Positions 39,515-48,984 of a DNA stretch of 64,000 bases are shown piece after piece (within the stretch, counting starts at the first letter, position 1; each line of letters starts with the position of its first letter). The position numbers and the translations under genes are program-made. Under the pieces are notes generated by a model. That model ran no database searches. It was not told the DNA's origin and saw only the letters and a program-made list of their open reading frames with translations. The stretch lies in the NCBI RefSeq assembly GCF_016862375.1, contig NZ_BOMV01000011.1:1-64000 (forward strand), given 5' to 3'. Source of the stretch: Paractinoplanes rishiriensis. Lineage in GTDB: Bacteria; Actinomycetota; Actinomycetes; Mycobacteriales; Micromonosporaceae.

Positions 39515-41455
39515 TCAGGCGACCGTGGCGTGCAGCCAGGCGACCAGGTCGGCCGGTGGCAGCGGGCGCGACATGTGGTAGCCCTGTGCGTACGGGCAGC
39601 CCATCGCCTCCAGCACGGCGAGCGCCTCGGCCTGCTCCACGCCCTCGGCCACCACGGTCAGGTCGAGCGCCCGGGCCAGCTCCAGGATCGCCTGCACGAT
39701 GGCCTCGTCGCCGGCCTGCTCGTGGATGGCCCGGACGAACCGGCGGTCGATCTTGAGCTCGGTGAGAGGCATGCTTTGCAGGTACGCCATCGACGAGTAC
39801 CCGGTGCCGAAGTCGTCGATCGACAGCCGGACACCGAGGTCGCGCAGCCGCACCAGGATGGCCTGCACCTCGTTCGGGTCGCTGATGATGGAGGTCTCGG
39901 TGATCTCCAGGGTGAGCATGTCGGCGGCCACGTCGTGCCGGGTCAGCGCGGCGGCCACCCGGTCCGGGAACGCGGTGTCGTAGAGGCCGCCCGCCGCGAT
40001 GTTGACGGCGACCGGCAGCAGCAGGCCACCGTCGCGCCAGGCCCGGTGCTGGCCCAGCGCCAGGTCGAGCACCGCGTCGGTGAGCGGCACGATGATCTCG
40101 TCGTCCTCGGCCTGCGGGATGAAGTCGCCCGGCATCAGCAGCCCGCGCTCGGGGTGCTGCCAGCGCACCAGCGCCTCGGCGCCGACCGTCCGGCCCGAGT
40201 CGGTGGCGACCTTGGGCTGGTAGTGCAGCACCAGCTCGCCCTCGGCGATGGCCCGGTGCAGCTCGCCGATCAGGCCCAGCTGCTCGGAGCTGCGGCTGTC
40301 GGTCCGCGCGTCGTAGAGCGCGGCGCCGCACCGGGACCGCTTGGCCGTGTACATCGCGATGTCGGCGTGCTGCAGCAGTTCCGCCGAGTTCGCACTGTGC
40401 ACCGGGTACACCGCGGCGCCGATGCTGCCGCTGATGTCGACCCGGACGCCGTCCAGCTCGGCCGGGCCCTGCACCGCCTCCAGGATCCGGCGGGCCAGGT
40501 CGAGGCAGTCCTCGGCGGTGCCGACACCGGGCAGCAGGACGGCGAACTCGTCGCCACCGAGCCGGGCCACCGTGTCGGAGTCGCGGACCGCGCCGGAGAG
40601 CCGGTCCGCCACCTCGGTCAGCAGCAGGTCGCCGGCGTGGTGGCCGAGCGTGTCGTTGACCTCCTTGAACTTGTTGAGGTCGAGCAGCAGCAGGCCGACC
40701 GGGTCGCCGTCGCGCTCGGCCTGGGCGAGCGTCCGGTCGACGCGTTCGGTGAGCAGCGAGCGGTTGGCCAGCCCGGTGAGGCCGTCGTGGCCGGCCCGGT
40801 ACTTGTTCTCCTTCGCCTGCCGCTCGATCCGGCGCTGGTGGCCGATCACCACGAGCGCGCACAGCAGCAGCAGGAGCACGTCGACGCCGACGATGATGCC
40901 ACCGGCGAGCAGTAGCCCGCGGTTGCGCTCGTCCACCAGGCTCAGGTACTGGTCGACCTCGAGCCGCTTGCGTGCCACCTGCGCGATGCCGTTCTTGCGC
41001 AGCGTCGAGGCGCCGAGGGCGGCCTGCTCGGAGAGCGCCGCCATCGACTCCGTGTCGCCGTCCTCCTGCGCGTCGATCAGCTCGGTCAGCGTCTCGGTGT
41101 ACGCCTGGTAGCTGTCGCTCACCTCGGCGGCCTGCTCGATGTCCGCGGCCTCGCCCTGGGTGGTCAGCCAGGCCAGGTTGTCATCGGCCGAGCGCATGGC
41201 GGACAGCAGCGGCTGCCGGCCCTCGTCGCTGCTGGCCCGCAGGTAGTCGGTGAGCATCTCGTACTCGATGCTGACGTCGAGGGTGACCTGGCTCCACTGG
41301 TCGCTCTGCAGCGACGCGGTACGCACGTGGTTGATGGTGTCGGCGTTGTTGGAGACGCTGTAGCCCGCGAGGCCGGCGAGCGCGGTGACGCCGAGGGACA
41401 GCCCGACCACGGCGGCCCGCGCCATGGTCTTGCTGCGGATGGCCCTGCTCAGCAT
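39515..41455 (-). CDS. Membrane GGDEF-EAL protein (diguanylate cyclase/phosphodiesterase)
   Basis: About 646 aa. Two membrane helices (about 12-34 and 181-204) enclose an extracytoplasmic four-helix sensor. GGDEF domain 220-385 has intact GGDEF at 300-304 and an inhibitory I-site RDSD at 291-294. The EAL domain (about 395-640) has E427-A-L in GAEALVRW, EITET, SIDDFGTGYSS and EGVE. Both halves look catalytically complete, so it may both make and break c-di-GMP. GAGGAGG lies just upstream of the ATG. It is divergent from a periplasmic sugar-binding lipoprotein. Confidence 0.92.
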   Translation of the reverse strand: MLSRAIRSKTMARAAVVGLSLGVTALAGLAGYSVSNNADTINHVRTASLQSDQWSQVTLDVSIEYEMLTDYLRASSDEGRQPLLSAMRSADDNLAWLTTQGEAADIEQAAEVSDSYQAYTETLTELIDAQEDGDTESMAALSEQAALGASTLRKNGIAQVARKRLEVDQYLSLVDERNRGLLLAGGIIVGVDVLLLLLCALVVIGHQRRIERQAKENKYRAGHDGLTGLANRSLLTERVDRTLAQAERDGDPVGLLLLDLNKFKEVNDTLGHHAGDLLLTEVADRLSGAVRDSDTVARLGGDEFAVLLPGVGTAEDCLDLARRILEAVQGPAELDGVRVDISGSIGAAVYPVHSANSAELLQHADIAMYTAKRSRCGAALYDARTDSRSSEQLGLIGELHRAIAEGELVLHYQPKVATDSGRTVGAEALVRWQHPERGLLMPGDFIPQAEDDEIIVPLTDAVLDLALGQHRAWRDGGLLLPVAVNIAAGGLYDTAFPDRVAAALTRHDVAADMLTLEITETSIISDPNEVQAILVRLRDLGVRLSIDDFGTGYSSMAYLQSMPLTELKIDRRFVRAIHEQAGDEAIVQAILELARALDLTVVAEGVEQAEALAVLEAMGCPYAQGYHMSRPLPPADLVAWLHATVA

Positions 41456-41588
41456 CCGGCCTCCTCGGTCCCGTCGCGTCTCCGACCTGACCCGATCGGT
41501 GGGGAGCACGCCGTATTGAGGAATGCACCGTGAGTGACACCGAATCGCTCCATACTTGGGGCAGATCAGCGTCAAAGACGGGGATGAC

Positions 41589-42656
41589 ATGAAATTTCCT
41601 GCCAGGAGACTGTTTGGCGCCGCGGCCGTGGTGCTGATGGCGTTCGGTTCGGCCGCCTGCGGCGGCGACAGCGAAGGCACCGGCGCGAGCGGCGGCGGCC
41701 CGCCGAAGATCGCGTTCGTGCTGGCCACCACCGGGCTGAGCTTCGCGGCCGCGATGGGCGACGGCTTCCGGGCCGGCGTGGACCGGGTCGGCGGGGTCAC
41801 CGCCGACATCACCGGGCCGGCGATCGTCGACGGCGCCAAGCAGCTGCAGCTGTTGCAGGAGGCGCAGAAGACCGCCAAGAGCGGCATCTCGGTGTTCACC
41901 CTGACGCCCGACGTCGTCTCGCCGGCCATGGCCGAGGCGGTCAAGGCCGAGATCCCGGTGATCGCGGTGGACAACCCGCCGATGAGCACGACCGGGGTCA
42001 AGCTGTTCGTCGGCAACGACAACTACGAGCTCGGCCGTTCGCTGGCCCGCGAGGTCATCGCCAAGCTGCCCGCCGGCACCGCTGGCAAGGTCGTCATCGG
42101 CAACAACGCGCCCGGCGTCAAGGTGCTCGACCGCCGGGCCAAGGGCATCCGCGACGAATTCAAGGAGAAGCTGCCCGGTGTCCGGATCCTCGGCCCGTTC
42201 GACACCAAGCAGGAGCCGGCCGCCAACCTGGCCGCTTGGAAGACGCTGACCTCGGCGAACAAGGACGCGATCGCGTTCCTGGGCACCGGCGACGCGGACG
42301 GCTGGAACCTGGCCGCGATCCGGCGCGAGCGGAAGGCGACGTGGCAGGCCGGCGCGTTCGACCTCGACCCGAAGTCGCTGGACGCGGTGAAGGCGGGCGA
42401 ACTGGTGCTGGCGTCGCCGGAGCACTTCCTCAAGGGCGAGGTCGCCGGTTATCTCCAGGCCAAGCACGCCAAGAGCGGTGAGCCGCTGCCGGAGGGCTGG
42501 CTCTACATCCCCGGGCTGCCGGTGAACTCGGCGAACATCGACCAGGTCATAGCCCGCCAGGCGAGCAAGGAGGCCACCGCGCAGGGGGTCGCCGCCCAGG
42601 TGGAGAAGATCCTGAGCGACGCCACCTACCTGCGCAAGCTCTCCGAGGTGAGCTAG
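41589..42656 (+). CDS. Periplasmic-binding lipoprotein, sugar type (orphan)
   Basis: About 355 aa from ATG 41589. Signal peptide with lipobox ending SAACGG. The fold is periplasmic-binding type I (Peripla_BP_4, RbsB/LsrB-like): KIAFVLATTGLSFAAAMGDGFRAG, ISVFTLTPDVVSPAM, GNDNYELG, VVIGNNAPGV. Such proteins bind sugars or autoinducer-like ligands for an ABC importer or a chemosensor. No permease or ATPase is near. Its stop overlaps that of the convergent next gene by 3 bp. It diverges from the GGDEF-EAL protein, which makes a sensing role worth testing. Confidence 0.85.
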   Translation: MKFPARRLFGAAAVVLMAFGSAACGGDSEGTGASGGGPPKIAFVLATTGLSFAAAMGDGFRAGVDRVGGVTADITGPAIVDGAKQLQLLQEAQKTAKSGISVFTLTPDVVSPAMAEAVKAEIPVIAVDNPPMSTTGVKLFVGNDNYELGRSLAREVIAKLPAGTAGKVVIGNNAPGVKVLDRRAKGIRDEFKEKLPGVRILGPFDTKQEPAANLAAWKTLTSANKDAIAFLGTGDADGWNLAAIRRERKATWQAGAFDLDPKSLDAVKAGELVLASPEHFLKGEVAGYLQAKHAKSGEPLPEGWLYIPGLPVNSANIDQVIARQASKEATAQGVAAQVEKILSDATYLRKLSEVS

Positions 42657-43099
42657 CCGGCGTACCTCTCGGCCAGCGCGCCGACCGCGGGCAGCGCCGC
42701 CGCGATGTGCCTGGCGGCGCCACCGCGGACCGCGCCGTACGCCTTCACCACCGCGGGCCTCTCGGAGTACTGCGCCATCCCGTCGGTGACCTGGAGCAAC
42801 GCCTCGGACACCTCGTCCGGCCGGGTGACCAGGTAGTCGCCGAACCGGCCGCCGCCGGCCGCCCGGTAGTCGGCCCAGAACGGGTCGAGCTGCTTGAGCA
42901 TGTCCGGGACCATGCTCTCGACCGTCGCCGCGTAGTAGCCGGGCGCGAACGCGGTCACCGCCTTGTAGGCGACCTTCACGGCGGCCGCGGAGACGCCGGA
43001 CTTGGTGGCCAGTTCCCGTTCGACCAGGGCCTGGCAGTCGGCCGCGATCTGCTGCTGTGCACCGAGCCGGAGCAGGATGTCGGAGAGGTTGGTGTGCAT
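42653..43099 (-). CDS. DUF6918-like conserved hypothetical protein
   Basis: Protein of 148 aa, wholly helical, no signal peptide. It has KVAYKAVTAFAPGYYAATVESMVPDMLKQLDPFW and ends in VGALAERYAG, a form common in actinomycetes. It is convergent with the sugar-binding lipoprotein. Function unknown. Confidence 0.6.
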   Translation of the reverse strand: MHTNLSDILLRLGAQQQIAADCQALVERELATKSGVSAAAVKVAYKAVTAFAPGYYAATVESMVPDMLKQLDPFWADYRAAGGGRFGDYLVTRPDEVSEALLQVTDGMAQYSERPAVVKAYGAVRGGAARHIAAALPAVGALAERYAG

Positions 43100-43184
43100 C
43101 CCGGGACGCTAGCCGGATCACCCGGAGTTGATCTTCACCTGCGTGGCCGCGGTCGGCCGCCGTCCGGTCCGGACCTGTCGGCAG

Positions 43185-44549
43185 TTAGTGGTGACCGGGC
43201 AGCCGGACCGTGAAGGTGGCCCCTCCCGCCGCGGACGAGCCCACCTCCACCGTTCCGCCGTGCCCGGCCACCACGTCGGCCACGATGGCCAGGCCCAAAC
43301 CGCTACCCGGCAGGGCCCGGGCGGCCGGCGACCGCCAGAACCGCTCGAAGACCTGGCCGCGTTCGTCCTCCGGAATTCCCGGGCCCTCGTCGGCGACGTC
43401 CAGCCGGCCGCCGCGCAGCCGCACCGTGACCGTCGAACCGGGCGGCGAGAACTTGATCGCGTTGTCCACCAGGTTGAGCACCGCCCGCTCCAGCGCCGCC
43501 GGATCGCCGACCACGTGCCATGGCTGGAGATCGGTGACCACCGGGTGCCGGCCGCGGCGCGAGGCCCGGCGGACCGCGCGGGCGGCCACCTCGTCGAGCC
43601 GCAGCGGCACCGGCTCGACCGCCGGCTCGTCGTGCGTCAGCAGGGTCAGCTCGCCGGCCAGCACGGACAGCTCCTGCACCTGGGCCGAGACGCTGGCGAG
43701 CAGGTCGCGGCGGTCGGCCGGGGCCAGCCGGGCGCCGTCCTCGCTGCGCACCAGCAGCTCGATGTTGGTGCGCAGGCTGGTCATCGGGGTGCGCAGCTCG
43801 TGCCCGGCGTCGTCGATCATCTGTTTCTGGCGCTGCCGGGCCAGCTCCAGCGCCGCGGTCATCCGGTTGAACGCGCGGGCCAGCCGGGCCACCTCGTCGT
43901 TGCCGCGCACCTCGATCGGCACCTGGAGGTCGCGGGTGGCGGCCACATGCTCGGCCGCGTCGGTGAGCCGGTCCAGCGGCCGCAGCCCGGTCCGGGCCAC
44001 AATCCAGCCGGCGCTGAGCGCCACGCCGACGCCGAGGCCGCCGGCCAGCAGCAGCCACAGCGCGAGCCGGCGCAGGGTGGCGTCCATCTCGGTGAGGTCA
44101 CGCCAGACCATCAGCGCGTAGCCGCCGGTCACCGGATAGGTGATCGCGCGCACGTGCACGCCGGTGTCGGTGCTGGTGTTGCGCAGCCGGGTGGCCGGCC
44201 CGCCGGCGGCCACGGCGATGTCGGCGGCGGTCGGCGGCACGGCCGGCGAGCCGGAGAGGGTGCAGGACGTGCCGTCGGCCCGGATCAGCTGCATGCCGCC
44301 GGTGTCGGTGCGGAACAGCGCGGCGACCGCGGCCCGGGGCACCCGGCACAGCAACTCCGGGCTGGCCACCGTGGCGCCGGTCCGCTCGACCCGGTTGGCC
44401 AGCGGGGGACCGGTCAGCGCGCCGTCGATCTGCCCGCGCATCGTGCCGGCGGTGGCCCACCAGGCGAGCACGCTGACCGCGGCGATCGCGACGGCCACCG
44501 CGGCGGCGCTGATCAGCGCCAGCCGCACCCGCAGGCCGGGGGCGGTCAC
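43185..44549 (-). CDS. Sensor histidine kinase (OmpR partner type)
   Basis: About 454 aa from GTG 44549, which overlaps the regulator stop (GTGA). Two membrane helices flank an outer domain of about 130 residues with two Cys. HAMP at about 190-240 ([18 protein letters not shown]), then the H-box [20 protein letters not shown] with the phosphoacceptor His, N-box [15 protein letters not shown], and the G boxes DEGPGIP and GSGLGLAIV. It lies just upstream of, and divergent from, the efflux operon, so it probably senses the exported compound or envelope damage. Confidence 0.93.
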   Translation of the reverse strand: MTAPGLRVRLALISAAAVAVAIAAVSVLAWWATAGTMRGQIDGALTGPPLANRVERTGATVASPELLCRVPRAAVAALFRTDTGGMQLIRADGTSCTLSGSPAVPPTAADIAVAAGGPATRLRNTSTDTGVHVRAITYPVTGGYALMVWRDLTEMDATLRRLALWLLLAGGLGVGVALSAGWIVARTGLRPLDRLTDAAEHVAATRDLQVPIEVRGNDEVARLARAFNRMTAALELARQRQKQMIDDAGHELRTPMTSLRTNIELLVRSEDGARLAPADRRDLLASVSAQVQELSVLAGELTLLTHDEPAVEPVPLRLDEVAARAVRRASRRGRHPVVTDLQPWHVVGDPAALERAVLNLVDNAIKFSPPGSTVTVRLRGGRLDVADEGPGIPEDERGQVFERFWRSPAARALPGSGLGLAIVADVVAGHGGTVEVGSSAAGGATFTVRLPGHH

Positions 44550-45232
44550 GGGGTTTCCCGCAGCGCGTAGCCCACGCCCCGGATGTTCTGCAGCAGGCGT
44601 ACCGGATTGTGCTCCTCGGTCTTGCGGCGTAGGTAGCCCACGTACACCTCCAGGGTGTTGGAGCCCGGCTCGAAGTCGTAGCCCCACACCTCGGCGAGGA
44701 TCTGCCGCCGGGTCAGCACCTGCCGCGGGTGCCGCAGGAACAGCTCCAGCAGCTGATACTCGGTGCGGGTCAGGGTGACCGGCCGCCCGGCCCGGCACAC
44801 CTCCCGGGTGGCGGTGTCCAGCTCCAGGTCGGCGAAGTGCAGCACCCCGGTGGCGGCCGTGCCCGCGGTGAACCGCCGGGCCAGCGCCCGCAGCCGGGCC
44901 AGCAACTCCTCCAGCGCGAACGGCTTGGGCAGGTAGTCGTCGGCGCCGGCGTCCAGCCCGGTCACCCGGTCGCGGGTGGCCTGCCGGGCGGTCAGCATCA
45001 GCACCGGCACGTCGCTGCCCTGCTTGCGCAGCCGGCGACACGCCTCGAGCCCACCCAGCACCGGCATCTGCAGATCGAGAACGACCACGTCCGGCCGGTC
45101 GGCGGCGATCGCGTCGAGCGCCTGCAGGCCGTCGCCCGCGGTCGTCACCTCGTACCCCTCAAAGGAAAGACTCCGCCGCAGGCTGTCCCGGACATCGGGG
45201 TCGTCGTCCACGACGAGTACGCGCACCGCCAT
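44546..45232 (-). CDS. OmpR/MprA-type response regulator
   Basis: About 228 aa from ATG 45232. Receiver domain with acidic pocket in [11 protein letters not shown] and phosphorylated Asp in VVVLDLQMP, then a C-terminal winged HTH ([32 protein letters not shown]). Coupled by GTGA to its kinase. An inverted repeat TGAGAA-N9-TTCTCA (45267-45287) between it and the efflux operon is the likely binding site. Confidence 0.93.
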   Translation of the reverse strand: MAVRVLVVDDDPDVRDSLRRSLSFEGYEVTTAGDGLQALDAIAADRPDVVVLDLQMPVLGGLEACRRLRKQGSDVPVLMLTARQATRDRVTGLDAGADDYLPKPFALEELLARLRALARRFTAGTAATGVLHFADLELDTATREVCRAGRPVTLTRTEYQLLELFLRHPRQVLTRRQILAEVWGYDFEPGSNTLEVYVGYLRRKTEEHNPVRLLQNIRGVGYALRETP

Positions 45233-45263
45233 GGCACCAGTCTGCGCAGCGTGGCTAAGAGGA

Positions 45264-45312
45264 GAATGAGAACTCACGCGTTTCTCAGACTCGGCTCACT
45301 CCGGTCTCATTC
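45264..45312. promoter_or_regulatory. Candidate response-regulator operator TGAGAA-N9-TTCTCA
   Basis: TGAGAA (45267-45272) and TTCTCA (45282-45287) form an inverted repeat. An outer pair GAATGAG (45264-45270) and CTCATTC (45306-45312) surrounds it. All lie in the 101-bp gap between the divergent regulator and lipoprotein genes, so one protein could control both directions. Confidence 0.5.
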
Positions 45313-45333
45313 CGGCGGCCGAGCGTGGTCGCC

Positions 45334-45882
45334 ATGACGAAACGACAGCGCATCGCGACGCTGCTGCTGACCGCAGGTCTGTTCCTCGGCGCCTGCGGCT
45401 CGGACAGCGACGACAGCGGCGGCATCGCCACGCTCGGCGACCAGTCGTCGCCGGCCGCCTCCAAGCCGGCCGCCTCCAAGCCGGCCGGTGACGTCGAAAA
45501 AGAGGTGATGGCGTACGTCGAATGCCTGCGCAAGCAGGGAGTCGACATGCCGGACCCGACCTTCGACGAGAACGGCCAGCTGGTTTTCGCGCGGCCGGCC
45601 GGCGGTCAGCAGATCGACCGCGACAAGTTGCGGGCCGCCCAGGAGAAGTGCGGCGAGCCGCCGGAGGGCATCACCTCGGCCGCCCAGAGCATGATCAACT
45701 CCCCGGAGTTCCAGGACGCGGCGCTCAAGTTCGCGAAGTGCATGCGCGAGCAGGGCGTCGACCTGCCGGACCCGGACTTCTCGAACCTCGGCAGCGGCAT
45801 GTTCGGCCGCCTGGACCGGGACGATCCCAAGGTGGCCGCGGCGATGGAGGAATGTCAGGACGTCTGGGCCGGTATCCGGTGA
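45334..45882 (+). CDS. Secreted lipoprotein with duplicated Cys motif
   Basis: About 182 aa from ATG 45334. Lipobox LFLGACGS. After a Ser/Pro/Ala stretch, two similar blocks follow: EKEVMAYVECLRKQGVDMPDP and ALKFAKCMREQGVDLPDP, each followed by a second Cys (EKCGEPP; EECQDVW). This points to internal duplication and two disulfides. Such proteins often head MacA/FtsX efflux operons in actinomycetes. GTGA overlap couples it to the next gene. Function unknown, perhaps a ligand sensor. Confidence 0.8.
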   Translation: MTKRQRIATLLLTAGLFLGACGSDSDDSGGIATLGDQSSPAASKPAASKPAGDVEKEVMAYVECLRKQGVDMPDPTFDENGQLVFARPAGGQQIDRDKLRAAQEKCGEPPEGITSAAQSMINSPEFQDAALKFAKCMREQGVDLPDPDFSNLGSGMFGRLDRDDPKVAAAMEECQDVWAGIR

Positions 45883-46901
45883 AGCGGGTTCTCGGCGCCG
45901 GCGCAGTGGTTGCCGTCGCGGTTGCCGCGACCGTGTGGCGCTGGCCGGCCGCTTCTCAGCCACCCGCTCCCAAACCGGGTGCCACCGCGACCGTCACCAA
46001 GCGGGACCTGGTGGTCACCGAGGAGGTCAAGGGTGATCTCGGCTATGCCGGCCAGCGCGACCTCACCGTGCACCGGGCCGGTGTGGTGACCGCGCTGGCG
46101 GCCGAGGGAGCGACGATCAAAAGCAGACAGATCCTGTACGCGGTGAACCTCGAACCCACCGTGCTGCTCACCGGGAAGGTGCCGGCGTACCGGGTGCTGA
46201 ACACCGACTCGGCAGACGGCGAAGACGTGCGCCAGCTGGAGACGGCGTTGAAAGCACTCGGACATTCGCTGACGGTCGACGACCACTTCTCGGCAGCCAC
46301 CGCGGACGCCGTCGAGGACTGGGAGGAGGACCTCGGCCGCGCCGGCCCGGACGGCACGGTCGAGCTGGGCGACGTGGTGTTCGCCCCCGGCAACCTGCGG
46401 GTGGTGAGCCGTCCCGCGCCGGTCGGCGCGCAGGTCGGGCCGGCCGCGCCGGTGCTGACCGTGTCGTCGGCCGTCAAGGTCGCCGAGGTGGACCTGGAGG
46501 TCGACAAGTCCGGCCTGGTGGCGGCGGGGGATGCGGTGAGCGTACGGCTGCCGGACGGCCGGGAGACCCCGGGCAAGGTGGCCATCGTCGGCACCGACGC
46601 GCAGGACAACCCGGCCGACCCGGACGCCGACCCGACCGTCACCATGGAGGTGACCCTGACCAGGCCGGCCGACGCGGCGGCGTTCGACAGCGGTGCGGTG
46701 ACGGTGACCATCGAGCAGTCCCGCGACGAGGGCGTGCTGACCGTGCCGGTGATCGCGCTGCTGGCGCTGGCCGAGGGCGGCTACGCGGTGCAGGCCGCCG
46801 GCCAGTCCCGGCTCACCGGCGTCGAGGTGGGCACGGTCACCGACGAGTTCGCCGAGGTCACCGGAGTGTCCGAGGGCCTCGCGGTGGTGGTGCCGTCGTG
46901 A
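45879..46901 (+). CDS. Membrane-fusion (HlyD/MacA-like) protein with peptidoglycan-binding segment
   Basis: About 340 aa from GTG 45879, coupled by GTGA. An N-terminal membrane helix is followed by the lipoyl/barrel-sandwich halves (TVTKRDLVVTEEVKGDLGY and VVSRPAPVGAQVGPAAPVLTVSS). Between them a PG_binding_1-like helical bundle occurs (DGEDVRQLETALKALGHSLTVDDHFSAATADAVEDWEE). This is the adaptor of an ABC exporter facing the cell wall. Its stop overlaps the ATPase start by 4 bp. Confidence 0.88.
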   Translation: MKRVLGAGAVVAVAVAATVWRWPAASQPPAPKPGATATVTKRDLVVTEEVKGDLGYAGQRDLTVHRAGVVTALAAEGATIKSRQILYAVNLEPTVLLTGKVPAYRVLNTDSADGEDVRQLETALKALGHSLTVDDHFSAATADAVEDWEEDLGRAGPDGTVELGDVVFAPGNLRVVSRPAPVGAQVGPAAPVLTVSSAVKVAEVDLEVDKSGLVAAGDAVSVRLPDGRETPGKVAIVGTDAQDNPADPDADPTVTMEVTLTRPADAAAFDSGAVTVTIEQSRDEGVLTVPVIALLALAEGGYAVQAAGQSRLTGVEVGTVTDEFAEVTGVSEGLAVVVPS

Positions 46902-47593
46902 CCGTGCTGGAACTGCGCGACGTCGTGAAGACGTACGACACCGACCCGCCCACCCCGGTCCTGCACGGTGTCAGCCTGACCGTGCAGCCCGGTGAACTGC
47001 TCGCCGTCGTGGGCCCGTCCGGCTCCGGCAAGACCACCCTGATGAACATCGTCGGCACCCTGGAACGGCCCACCAGCGGCCTGGTCCGGGTCACCGGGCA
47101 CGACGTGTCCGGACTGTCCGACCGCGACCTGTCGGCGCTGCGCGGCCAGGCCATCGGCTTCGTGTTCCAGCAGTTCTTCCTGCTCTCCGGGATGAGCGCG
47201 CTGGACAACGTCGCGGACGGCCTGCTCTATCACGGCGTCTCCCGCTCGGGTCGCCGGCACCGCGCCGCCGAGGCCCTCGACCGGGTCGGCCTGGGCCACC
47301 GGCTGAGCCACCATCCGCAGAAACTGTCCGGCGGTGAGCGGCAGCGGGTCGCCATCGCCCGCGCCCTGGTCGGCCGGCCGTCGGTGGTCCTGGCCGACGA
47401 GCCGACCGGTTCCCTGGACAGCGCCTCCGGCGAGTCGATCGTGGCCCTGCTGCACGAACTGCACGCCGGCGGCGCCACCATCGTCGTGATCACCCACGAC
47501 CGGGAGATCGCGGCCGGCCTGCCCCGGCAGGTCACCATGCGCGACGGCCGGATCGCCCAGGACACCGGCGCGCCACTGGCGGTGACCCGGTGA
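46898..47593 (+). CDS. ABC transporter ATPase, MacB/LolD type
   Basis: Protein of 231 aa from GTG 46898. Walker A GPSGSGKTT, Q-loop FVFQQFFLL, signature LSGGERQRVAIARAL, Walker B VVLADEPTGSLD, H-loop ITHD. It powers the FtsX-type permease next door, with 4-bp overlaps on both sides. Used in antibiotic, peptide or lipoprotein extrusion. Confidence 0.95.
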   Translation: MTVLELRDVVKTYDTDPPTPVLHGVSLTVQPGELLAVVGPSGSGKTTLMNIVGTLERPTSGLVRVTGHDVSGLSDRDLSALRGQAIGFVFQQFFLLSGMSALDNVADGLLYHGVSRSGRRHRAAEALDRVGLGHRLSHHPQKLSGGERQRVAIARALVGRPSVVLADEPTGSLDSASGESIVALLHELHAGGATIVVITHDREIAAGLPRQVTMRDGRIAQDTGAPLAVTR

Positions 47594-48780
47594 CCGCGAC
47601 CCTGGAACGAAGCTCGCTGCACGCCGGCGACCTGCTCCGGGTCGGCTCGATCGGCCTGCGCACCCGCCGGACGCGGGCCGTGCTGTCCGCCCTGGGCATC
47701 GCGATCGGCATCGCCGCCATGGTGTCGGTGCTGGGCGTCTCCGACTCGTCGAAGGCCGACCTGCTGGCCTCGCTGGACCGCCTGGGAACCAACCTGCTGA
47801 CCGTGCAGGCCGGCGGCGGCATCGGCGGCGGCGAGACCACGCTGCCGGCGACCGCCGAACAGATGCTGGCCCGGATCGGCCCGGTCGAGCGGGTAGCGTC
47901 GGTCACGCCCGTCGACGGCACGGTGCGCCGCACCGACCTGGTCCCGTCGACCCACACCGGCGGCCTGACCGTGCAGGCGGCCGATCCCGCGCTGCTGGAC
48001 ACGCTGGCCGCCGAACTGGCAACCGGCGCCTGGCTGGACTCGACCCGCAGCGCCTTGCCGGTGACGGTGCTGGGCGCGGTGGCGGCCGAACGCCTGGGCG
48101 TCACCACCGGCGCCAAGGTGTGGGTGGCCGACCAGTGGTTCTCGGTGATCGGCGTGCTGCGCCCGGTCGAACTGGCCCAGGACCTGGACCGCAGCGTCCT
48201 GATCGGCCGCGACCTGGCGATCAGCGCGTTAGGCGCCGACGAGGCCCCAGGCACGGTCTACTTGCGCACCATGCCAAATTCTGTGGATGCCGTACGCGGC
48301 GTGGTGGCGGCCACGGCCAACCCGCGCGACCCCGACCAGGTGACCGTCTCCCGCCCTTCCGACGCGATAGCCGCCAAGGCCGCCGCGAGCAGCGCCTTCA
48401 CCAACCTGTTCCTGGCCCTGGGCGCGGTGGCCCTGCTGGTAGGCGGCGTAGGAATCGCCAACGTCATGGTCATCTCGGTCCTGGAACGCCGCTCCGAGAT
48501 CGGCTTGCGCCGCGCCCTGGGCGCCACCCGCCGCCACATCAGCGCCCAGTTCCTGGCCGAGGCGGTGCTGCTGTCCGCAATAGGCGGCCTGGGCGGCGCG
48601 CTGCTGGGCACCGCGATCACGGCGGTATACGACCTGCTGCGCGGCTGGCCGCTCCTGGTGCCCACCACGGGGATAGCCGGCGGTTTCGCCGCCGCGGTGC
48701 TGATCGGGGCGGTGGCCGGCCTGTACCCGGCGGTGCGAGCCAGCCGCCTGTCACCCACCGAGGCATTGAGGACGGTCTGA
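47590..48780 (+). CDS. FtsX/MacB-type ABC permease
   Basis: Protein of 396 aa from GTG 47590. The N-terminal helix is followed by a large outer MacB_PCD domain (about 55-245), then three helices in the FtsX domain (FTNLFLALGAVALLVGGVGIANVMVISVLERRSEIGLRRALGATR). With the ATPase and adaptor it makes a mechanotransmission-type exporter. It is the last gene of the operon; 800 bp of repeat-rich DNA follows. Confidence 0.93.
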   Translation: MTATLERSSLHAGDLLRVGSIGLRTRRTRAVLSALGIAIGIAAMVSVLGVSDSSKADLLASLDRLGTNLLTVQAGGGIGGGETTLPATAEQMLARIGPVERVASVTPVDGTVRRTDLVPSTHTGGLTVQAADPALLDTLAAELATGAWLDSTRSALPVTVLGAVAAERLGVTTGAKVWVADQWFSVIGVLRPVELAQDLDRSVLIGRDLAISALGADEAPGTVYLRTMPNSVDAVRGVVAATANPRDPDQVTVSRPSDAIAAKAAASSAFTNLFLALGAVALLVGGVGIANVMVISVLERRSEIGLRRALGATRRHISAQFLAEAVLLSAIGGLGGALLGTAITAVYDLLRGWPLLVPTTGIAGGFAAAVLIGAVAGLYPAVRASRLSPTEALRTV

Positions 48781-48878
48781 TTATCCGGTGCCGGGCCGCC
48801 GCCCCTCAGCTGGCGGCGGAGCCCCCGGTTAGGTGGCGGCGGAGCCCGGTTAGGCGCCAAAGTCCCGGTTGCGGTTCG

Positions 48879-48955
48879 CCGCGCCGCGCCGCGCCGCGCC
48901 CCGCCGCGCCCCATCCCGCCGCGCCCCATCCCGCCGCGCCCCATCCCGCCGCGCC
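48879..48955. repeat. GCCGC run plus three 15-bp repeats
   Basis: GCCGC repeats run to about 48910. Then CCATCCCGCCGCGCC is repeated perfectly three times (48911-48925, 48926-48940, 48941-48955). No gene; apparent frames here are low-complexity Pro/Arg/Ala. Confidence 0.85.
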
Positions 48956-48984
48956 CCCGCTCCGCCGCCCTCGCCCACGGCCCG

